Below are positions 1 to 5,583 of a stretch of DNA of 7,187 bases, one piece after another. Source of the stretch: an uncultured Eubacteriales bacterium (GTDB lineage: Bacteria > Bacillota > Clostridia > Peptostreptococcales > Anaerovoracaceae); the NCBI GenBank assembly GCA_910583765.1, contig CAJTYS010000084.1, positions 1 through 7,187 on the forward strand. Direction: 5' to 3'. The notes below the pieces were generated by a model. It was given only the letters and a program-made list of their open reading frames with translations. It ran no database searches and was not told the origin of the DNA. The position numbers were made by a program, and so were the translations under genes. How positions within the stretch are numbered: the first letter of the stretch is position 1; every line of letters begins with the position of its first letter.

Positions 1-60
1 GCTGATAATTTGCAATTATGCCCTGTGGGGTCAGTATACGTGGCAACACAACCTTTATAG
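1..60 (+). CDS. Possible 3' end of an upstream gene (partial, cut by window edge)
   Basis: Frame 1 is open from the left edge for 19 codons and stops at TAG 58-60, ending in ...VYVATQPL. It lies 31 bp before the next gene on the same strand, as expected for an upstream operon member. The fragment is too short to identify. The frame used by the next gene is also open to the left edge, so the coding status of this stretch is uncertain. If real, it would be the gene preceding the decarboxylase, and its identity (for example a carboxyspermidine dehydrogenase) would help decide the pathway. Confidence 0.35.
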   Translation, partial: ADNLQLCPVGSVYVATQPL

Positions 61-91
61 TGAACATACAGAAAGGGGAAAGACTACGTTT

Positions 92-1219
92 ATGATGTTA
101 CCAACGCCTTGCCACATAATAGATTTAGACCGACTAAAATATAATCTAGAAAATCGAATCAATCAAATCAAGCAAAAAACTGGCTGTACAGTACTCCTGG
201 CGATTAAAGGTTTTTCATCTGATGTGATTCTGCCGTATATGTGTAATGGCTTGGATGGGATTAGCGCAAGCGGATCCTTTGAAGCACGTCTCGGCAAAAC
301 AATTTTTGGAAAATGTGTCTGCACCTTTTCGCCCGCCTATCAGGAAAATACTATGGGCACGGTTATAAAATATAGCGATAAAATCGTGTTCAACTCCATT
401 TATCAATACAATACCTTTTCTCCAGCGGTTGTCCGTGCGGGCCGCTCCTGCGGTATTCGCATTAATCCGGAATATGTGGAACTGCCTGCGGATTTTGGAC
501 CGAATCCTTGTCAAAAGTATTCTCGTCTTGGGATAAAAAGGGTGGATATGCCAGAGATATCTCTGTTTACAGAAGGTCAGATCGAAGGTATTCACCTGCA
601 TACAATGTGTGAACAGGACGCTGACGTCCTGGATAGAACGATTGATGTTCTGATTGAGCGGTATGACCCGATACTGAGGCGGATAAAGTGGCTTAACCTC
701 GGTGGAGGGCAGATGTACGCAGATGACCAATACGACCTGAATCTGGCGATTAATGCGATTTTGAAGCTAAGATCGAGATATTCTTTTGAAGTTATAATAG
801 AACCCTGCGAAGGCATTATGACCGGGTGCGGCTATCTTGCAGCGACCGTAGTCGATATTGTCCACAATGAAATGGACGTTGCAATATTGGACGCCTCCGG
901 CATTTGTCATTTCCCGGACGCTGTCTATAGGGGCTGGCGGCACGATATTAAAGACGCGGAAGAGCCTGGCAAATTGCCGTATACTTACAGACTGACAGGT
1001 CCCTCGTGCTATGCCGGCGATATATGGGGGGATTATTCTTTTTCCGAACCCTTGCGTCAGGGTCAGCTAATCGTGTTTTTGGATACCGCTTCGTATTCTA
1101 TGGTAAAGAACAACATGTTCAATGGGATACCTATGCCAGCCGTGGCTGTCTATGACCAGGAAAACGGTTTGGCCATAAAAAAGCAATATCATTATGACAC
1201 TTTTTTGCAGTGCCAATGA
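92..1219 (+). CDS. Carboxynorspermidine decarboxylase (NspC) family, PLP-dependent decarboxylase
   Basis: A 375-residue fold-type III PLP decarboxylase (alanine-racemase-like barrel plus C-terminal beta domain), the full length of the NspC family. Visible family marks are the TPCHIIDLDRL start, the PLP lysine K39 in LLAIKGFS, EARLG at 64-68, SPAY at 80-83, VFNS at 99-102, the H-x-H-T-x-C-E block at 168-174, the phosphate-binding NLGGG at 202-206, E237 of the pyridine-nitrogen motif, and a catalytic-type cysteine C306 in GPSCYAGD with D310. Known members remove the carboxyl from carboxynorspermidine or carboxyspermidine in the cytoplasm. Two points argue for caution. The motif I recall as EPGE reads EPCE here (237-240), and the neighbours are radical-SAM and ATP-grasp enzymes rather than polyamine genes, so the true substrate may be another amino acid or imine-derived adduct. 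The start is a double ATG (92 and 95). A purine-rich AAGGGG lies at 73-78, a rather long spacing. The reading frame continues open upstream without a better start. Family is confident; substrate is not. Confidence 0.88.
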   Translation: MMLPTPCHIIDLDRLKYNLENRINQIKQKTGCTVLLAIKGFSSDVILPYMCNGLDGISASGSFEARLGKTIFGKCVCTFSPAYQENTMGTVIKYSDKIVFNSIYQYNTFSPAVVRAGRSCGIRINPEYVELPADFGPNPCQKYSRLGIKRVDMPEISLFTEGQIEGIHLHTMCEQDADVLDRTIDVLIERYDPILRRIKWLNLGGGQMYADDQYDLNLAINAILKLRSRYSFEVIIEPCEGIMTGCGYLAATVVDIVHNEMDVAILDASGICHFPDAVYRGWRHDIKDAEEPGKLPYTYRLTGPSCYAGDIWGDYSFSEPLRQGQLIVFLDTASYSMVKNNMFNGIPMPAVAVYDQENGLAIKKQYHYDTFLQCQ

Positions 1220-1240
1220 TAGGAAAAAGAGAGGCGCATC

Positions 1241-2350
1241 ATGAGTAAAGAGATACTGAGGCAGTTAAACCGAAAGATCCGAAGCCTGCGTCCTAAATTT
1301 CCGACGGATGCGGTTTGCCAGGTTTTCAGGGACAGCGGACTACTGGAAATCGGTTTTCTCAGCAGATGCTGTAAAAACGATTTGAACGGTTCCTGCATGA
1401 TGTGCGATTATGGCTGTGCGGCCGACATAAAGCCGCAGGAAAAGTATCTTGGGGAAATGAAACACATTCTGGACAGCGCGGACACCCCCGTAGAATGTCT
1501 TCTGCTCTGTACAAATGGGAGTTTTTTTGATGCGGGTCAAATTCCCACGTCCCTCTTTAAGGAGATTCTTGCACTGGCTGGTCAATACGACATTCCAACA
1601 ATCGAGTTTGAGACGCATTATCTCGACGTTTCCTCCGAAAAGCTCAGCATGATACAGGAAACACTGCCGGGGAAACACATTATAATAGAAATGGGCCTGG
1701 AGTCGGTGGATCCGTTGTATCAAGAAAATGTGCTCATGAAAAACATTGACCTGCCCACCTACGAAAAAACCATATGGGCGATTCAGCAATGCGGATTTGA
1801 AGTCGAAACCAATATCATGGTGGGCCTCCCCTTTTTAAACGCTGGGGAGCAGATGAGGGCGGCGTTCGATGCCGTTATGTGGTCGTTTGCCCATCAGTGC
1901 AAGGTCGTTTTATTCCCCATTAATATTAAACCATATACCGTTTTGATGCAGATGTACAAAAAGAAAATGTACGCACCTGTTTCTCATTGGCTCCTGATTT
2001 TTTTGCTGGATTCTATCCCCGTGGAGAAATTGGATGCGGTTACAATTGCATGGTATGGGAACCGTGAGGAAACCTATGACGGCAGCGATTCCTCAACGGT
2101 GTTTCCCTCCGCTTGTCCTCATTGTCAAGAAAAACTGATGCGTTTCTATTCGGACTTTTTGAGCGATACGAATTGCGAAAGGCGGAAGAATTTGATTGCA
2201 CAGCTAAAAGCCGCTTGTAAATGTACATGCCCCGCAAAACAAATCGATTTGCTGAACCAGCCGGACACAAAATCTTTTGAAACCAGGTATACCAGTTACT
2301 GCGAAACCCTAAAAAGGGAGTTTATCGACAAGGAGGATTGGGATGTCTGA
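1241..2350 (+). CDS. Radical SAM protein, TIGR01210/RaSEA-like (Elp3/MiaB/NifB fold)
   Basis: A 369-residue protein preceded by GAGAGG (1229-1234) six bases before the ATG. The 4Fe-4S site is the cysteine set C43/C44, C52, C55 in the form C-x7-C-x2-C with GSCMMCDYG, close to the GCTMCGY style of the archaeosine-synthase beta subunit (RaSEA) and TIGR01210 proteins. Further matches from memory of that family are NGSFFDAGQIP (92-102), IIIEMGLESVD (147-157) and a strand ending in NIMVGLPFLNAGEQ (191-204). The C-terminal part carries CPHC (292-295) and C-x-C-x-C (326-330), also typical of the group and possibly a metal site. RaSEA itself acts on modified tRNA in archaea with a partner lysine-transfer enzyme. 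No tRNA-modification gene is visible here, and the operon contains an ATP-grasp ligase and a PLP decarboxylase, so I infer action on a small molecule or amino-acid conjugate. The superfamily is secure; the reaction is unknown. The 3' end overlaps the next gene by 8 bp. Confidence 0.85.
   Translation: MSKEILRQLNRKIRSLRPKFPTDAVCQVFRDSGLLEIGFLSRCCKNDLNGSCMMCDYGCAADIKPQEKYLGEMKHILDSADTPVECLLLCTNGSFFDAGQIPTSLFKEILALAGQYDIPTIEFETHYLDVSSEKLSMIQETLPGKHIIIEMGLESVDPLYQENVLMKNIDLPTYEKTIWAIQQCGFEVETNIMVGLPFLNAGEQMRAAFDAVMWSFAHQCKVVLFPINIKPYTVLMQMYKKKMYAPVSHWLLIFLLDSIPVEKLDAVTIAWYGNREETYDGSDSSTVFPSACPHCQEKLMRFYSDFLSDTNCERRKNLIAQLKAACKCTCPAKQIDLLNQPDTKSFETRYTSYCETLKREFIDKEDWDV
2330..2336 (+). promoter_or_regulatory. 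Strong ribosome binding site inside the preceding gene
   Basis: AAGGAGG sits six bases before the ATG at 2343 and lies wholly within the last codons of the upstream radical-SAM gene. With the 8-bp ATGTCTGA start/stop overlap, it fixes the start of the fusion gene and suggests coupled translation and matched amounts of the two proteins. Confidence 0.8.
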
Positions 2351-4658
2351 GCGAAATCATTTATATTGGATCGGCGTACGAGAATCAGAAATCATGTGCA
2401 CCGGAGATTTGTTTGTCGGGTCAATTAGTGTCTTTGGCTCAAATATCCAAAATAACTTTTCGTTTGACAAAGAGTTTTCCTGGCGGTTTGACTGCAACAT
2501 TGACCATAGCGAATGGATTGACTATATCAACGACAAAGTGGAGCGGATCATAGAATGGGACCCTGACTGTCAATTTATGCTGTATTATCCGGCGGATTAT
2601 CCCTATTATACCGAAAAGGTGAGGGAACGGGTCAAATATCTGAACGATATGGATCTGATTACGTTGCTGGAAAATAAAATCCAGTCCAAGCTTTGGCTCG
2701 GCGATTATGTACCCATACTTCCATATAGCTTAGAAATGGGCCGTGACATATGTTTCCATAAGCTTCAATCGAAATTCAAGGGTACAAAAACGTTTGTAAT
2801 ACAATCGACATCCTCGTGCGGTGGCTCTGGGACATGGCTGTTCTCAACGCAGACAGTGGACGCCATCCATGAATTTATCGAAGAGGACAGGCGCTATCTT
2901 GTGACGCCTTATATTGAGAAAAGCATATCGGTGAATATCCATGTGGTAATATATGCAGAGGAAATTGTTTTGCTGCCGCCCTCCGTTCAAATCATCTCAA
3001 CGGAAAACGATTGTTTTTCTTATAGAGGCGGGGACTTTATTGCGTATCAGAGGCTGCCCCAAAATTTGAGGGACAAACTGGCGGAGCGTGCGTATACTTT
3101 GGGAAATCTCTTGCGGGATAAAGGCTATCGGGGAGTCTGCGGCATAGATTTTTTAGCACAGGGAGCCGACCTTTATTTCATGGAGGTCAATTCACGATTC
3201 CAAGCGTCGACATTTTTAATAAACAAGGCGCTGGAGACCAATGGCGTTCCGAATTCTGTCCAGAGTCTGCATAAGGACGCCTTCGAGAACTCCAGATGTT
3301 CATGCGAAATTCCTCCACTTGAGGTCCCTTACAGCTTTTACTGTTATTCTTATCATCAGGCGGACATTGACAGAGTCCGGCAGTTGTATGACATTCAAAA
3401 GGAATCCTGCCGACAGGTGGAATGTGTCGACAATTATCTGGATTGGAGTGCGGAGAAGGATGAAAATACATATCTATATGAATTTATATTTGGACAAAGT
3501 ATCACCGCACTAGCACCGGATTTTTCCTGCCGGATCGATCCGAATATTGATATAAACTCAGGGATTATAAGCTCTGAACATTGGGAAAGGCAGTTGTTAG
3601 AGCTAAAGATCATGCTTCTTAACCACGGAACACGCATCACCCCAAACGCGCTGAAAAGTATGTCCAGCAAGGGAGGCGTCAATTTTCAGGAATTTTACGC
3701 TGTAGATTTGATGCTGTGCGGTCTGTATATAAACGTTCCATATAATTTGGGGTTGACTGCCCTGAGTCCTTTTTTGATCGACACGGATAATCATGCGCAT
3801 TATATCTTGAAATATTGGGACTGTAAAATCAGTAGAGTGACTCTGCGACCTGTTGATCCTTTGGGCCTGAGGCATATTAATGGCCATCAATATAACGAAA
3901 TATCATACCTGGGAGTCGACAGGCTTAGAATCTACCATAGAACTGGCTGCTTTTATAAGGAACACGGTCTTGGTTGCAAATTCTGCGATATAGAACCACA
4001 GGAGAGGCCAATTACGGTTTCTGATGTGGAAAAAGTGCTGGATGACTATATTGGCCATCCCGCAGTTCGGCATTATCTAATTGGGGGCGGGTCTGATGCA
4101 CCGAATTCGGATTTTCAAACTGTTCTTGAAATCGTGGGATATATTCGGAAGTACACGGACAAGCCCATATATCTGATGTGTCTGCCCCCCAGGGATGTGT
4201 CCATCCTAAAAGAGCTGCACCATGCCGGCATTACAGAAGTGACATTCAATTTAGAGGTATTTGACCGAGAACTCGCGAAATCACTTATGCCGGGGAAAGG
4301 ACGTTTGCCTCTCAATGTTTACGACGCCGCGTTTAAAGAAGCCGTAGCGCTTTGGGGACGTAATTGCAACGTGCGCTCCGCATTTGTTATCGGCTTGGAA
4401 TCTGTCGAAACCCTGTTTAGGGGAATTGAACATATCTGCCGGCTTGGCGTATCTCCCATTCTGTCACTGTTCAAACCGATCCCCGGGACTCCCTTGGAGT
4501 ATATGCTTCCGCCCTCTGATAAGGAAATTGCCGAAATATGCCGTGGGATTAACAAAATATGTCAGACTTATGGGGTTGAATTGGGGCCCTCGTGCCGCTA
4601 TTGTGAAGATAACACGTTAAAAATATCCGTGGAAAACCTCGCATTGGATTTGCGCTGA
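2343..4658 (+). CDS. ATP-grasp ligase fused to a radical SAM domain
   Basis: A 771-residue two-enzyme protein. Residues about 105-320 form an ATP-grasp domain: a glycine-rich loop SSCGGSGTW (157-165), then GIDF (267-270) and the Mg/ATP signature MEVNSRFQAST (280-290), with likely metal or phosphate ligands D269, E281, N283 and R285. This signature is typical of carboxylate-amine ligases and carboxylases. Residues about 330-500 are a linker or extra domain that I do not recognise. From about 525 comes a radical-SAM domain with RTGCFYKEHGLGCKFCD: C536-x8-C545-x2-C548, a SAM-contacting GGGSD (581-585), LMCLPP (611-616), VTFNLEVFD (633-641) and FVIGLES (681-687). A late CRYC pair (751-754) could bind a second metal or cluster. 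ATP-grasp domains activate a carboxylate as acyl phosphate for amide or ester formation; radical-SAM domains perform C-H chemistry. I infer successive steps on one substrate. The glycine-loop region has Q154 where a lysine is common. The substrate is unknown. Confidence 0.85.
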   Translation: MSERNHLYWIGVRESEIMCTGDLFVGSISVFGSNIQNNFSFDKEFSWRFDCNIDHSEWIDYINDKVERIIEWDPDCQFMLYYPADYPYYTEKVRERVKYLNDMDLITLLENKIQSKLWLGDYVPILPYSLEMGRDICFHKLQSKFKGTKTFVIQSTSSCGGSGTWLFSTQTVDAIHEFIEEDRRYLVTPYIEKSISVNIHVVIYAEEIVLLPPSVQIISTENDCFSYRGGDFIAYQRLPQNLRDKLAERAYTLGNLLRDKGYRGVCGIDFLAQGADLYFMEVNSRFQASTFLINKALETNGVPNSVQSLHKDAFENSRCSCEIPPLEVPYSFYCYSYHQADIDRVRQLYDIQKESCRQVECVDNYLDWSAEKDENTYLYEFIFGQSITALAPDFSCRIDPNIDINSGIISSEHWERQLLELKIMLLNHGTRITPNALKSMSSKGGVNFQEFYAVDLMLCGLYINVPYNLGLTALSPFLIDTDNHAHYILKYWDCKISRVTLRPVDPLGLRHINGHQYNEISYLGVDRLRIYHRTGCFYKEHGLGCKFCDIEPQERPITVSDVEKVLDDYIGHPAVRHYLIGGGSDAPNSDFQTVLEIVGYIRKYTDKPIYLMCLPPRDVSILKELHHAGITEVTFNLEVFDRELAKSLMPGKGRLPLNVYDAAFKEAVALWGRNCNVRSAFVIGLESVETLFRGIEHICRLGVSPILSLFKPIPGTPLEYMLPPSDKEIAEICRGINKICQTYGVELGPSCRYCEDNTLKISVENLALDLR

Positions 4659-4686
4659 AGCCGAAGCTGGGATAAGTGGGTACAGG

Positions 4687-4731
4687 ATATATCCGCAACC
4701 AAGGGATTTCCTTGGCTGCGGATATATTTTT
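4687..4731 (+). terminator. Rho-independent terminator of the + strand operon
   Basis: The arms 4687-4704 and 4710-4727 pair over 18 positions with a single mismatch (A4698 against C4716), around a 5-base GATTT loop, and four further T residues follow (4728-4731). It lies 28 bp after the stop of the ATP-grasp/radical-SAM gene. There is no A run on the left side that would serve as a T tract on the other strand, so it acts for the + strand operon. Confidence 0.88.
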
Positions 4732-4811
4732 ACGAACGTCGGCTTCTCGAAGGGAACTGTATTGCCGCTTCTGAAATGTGGCCCGAAAGCTCAAGGAGCG
4801 GCGGCTGGGAC

Positions 4812-4837
4812 GGCGCCGCGCACTTTTAAGCGGCGCC
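4812..4837. other. GC-rich inverted repeat overlapping the membrane-gene stop codon
   Basis: GGCGCCGC (4812-4819) and GCGGCGCC (4830-4837) are perfect 8-bp inverted arms around a 10-base loop that includes the TAA stop of the - strand membrane gene. Read on the - strand it would form a stable hairpin at the mRNA 3' end, but no T tract follows, so it is not a standard intrinsic terminator. It may still slow polymerase or protect the transcript end. Confidence 0.5.
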
Positions 4838-5566
4838 AAAACGGCAAGAGATAAACTCGACAATCTGAATATAAAAAAAGGAGAAGAAGATGCTTGAAAA
4901 GATGAAATAGGATCCTATCCAAATAATAATTTGATTCCACCGGTACAGCAATATATTGCGGTATATCTGCGTCAGGCAATTCCATATCAGAATGTCTTTT
5001 ACACGGTCCTGACCCATCAGCACGGCGGCATACTTTTTTCTATACCATGTAAGCTTAAAAACAGCTTGATAGACAGGCAATTCCCTGAAGTCACGTTTCC
5101 CGGAGGGCAATAAAATTTTAAGTTCTCGGTGGCCGAACTTAAAAATAATCCGGGGATTACACAATTTGAAATACAGGTATTCTCCTGGCGCGATCTTGTT
5201 TTTTTGGACCCTCTTTACAAAAGGCCAGCGTTCCCATTTTTCCTTGTTGAAAAGATTCTCCTCCAGAATGCGGGTATTATCTGCGAACTGGCTGTACTGC
5301 TCACCGCAGGCCAGAGAAGAAACCGCTACCAAAGAAGAGCCCAAGGTTGCAAACACCGCCCCCAAAGAGATCGTATGGTCCAGATTCAATTGAACGATGC
5401 TTTCCCTGTATACAATGCATGTGACGGCGCAGACCCCGGCGAACAGCACGAGGTACAAGAAAATCAAAATAATTTTTCGCAGTAGGTTTTTGAATTCTAA
5501 TCCATACCGGCGGGGAGAGTGTATCAGCTTAATCTCCCCATATTCCAGTTGATATGTTTTTTCCAA
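4826..5566 (-). CDS. Small multi-span membrane protein of unknown function
   Basis: I do not recognise a family. With the chosen TTG start at 5566 the protein has 246 residues and begins (M)EKTYQLEYGE. Hydrophobic segments lie near residues 31-53 (ILIFLYLVLFAGV), 64-87 (TISLGAVFATLGSSLVAVSSL) and 212-239 (IIIWIGSYFIFSSIFFSFF). The first two form a close hairpin, followed by about 120 mostly soluble, basic residues and the third span near the end. The two-span hairpin followed by a cytosolic domain recalls SLATT-type effector proteins in outline only. TTG 5566 is preferred because GGGG (5578-5575) stands eight bases before it and it falls 17 bases after the upstream gene's stop. A longer TTG start at 5614 would overlap that gene by 31 bp and has only a weak GGA upstream. 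There is no early ATG in frame. The gene is probably co-transcribed with and translated after the pentapeptide-repeat gene. Confidence 0.7.
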   Translation of the reverse strand: MEKTYQLEYGEIKLIHSPRRYGLEFKNLLRKIILIFLYLVLFAGVCAVTCIVYRESIVQLNLDHTISLGAVFATLGSSLVAVSSLACGEQYSQFADNTRILEENLFNKEKWERWPFVKRVQKNKIAPGEYLYFKLCNPRIIFKFGHRELKILLPSGKRDFRELPVYQAVFKLTWYRKKYAAVLMGQDRVKDILIWNCLTQIYRNILLYRWNQIIIWIGSYFIFSSIFFSFFYIQIVEFISCRFGAA

Positions 5567-5574
5567 GATTATAA

Positions 5575-5580
5575 CCCCGT
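5575..5580 (-). promoter_or_regulatory. Likely ribosome binding site for the membrane-protein gene
   Basis: On the - strand ACGGGG ends eight bases before TTG 5566 and starts three bases after the TGA of the pentapeptide-repeat gene. It is the best ribosome-binding candidate near the three possible TTG starts and decides the call, although it is not a full AGGAGG match. Confidence 0.45.
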
Positions 5581-5583
5581 ATA

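Noticed and set aside
2..91. In-frame open stretch upstream of the decarboxylase that could extend its N-terminus to the window edge
   Set aside because: The family normally begins right at the TPC-x-I-D motif, the extension (…QHNLYSEHTERGKTTF) shows no family similarity, and ATG 92 has a purine-rich site upstream.
215..730. 171-codon - strand open frame inside the decarboxylase gene
   Set aside because: Lies opposite a well-conserved enzyme gene and has no recognisable motifs; a shadow frame.
4778..4897. 39-codon + strand frame starting at GTG
   Set aside because: No ribosome site before GTG, overlaps the - strand membrane gene, and no recognised family; kept only as a possible relic.
4931..5485. 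Two + strand open frames (60 and 118 codons) opposite the membrane gene
   Set aside because: Antisense to a gene with clear membrane segments; the translations show no domain features and lack convincing start sites.
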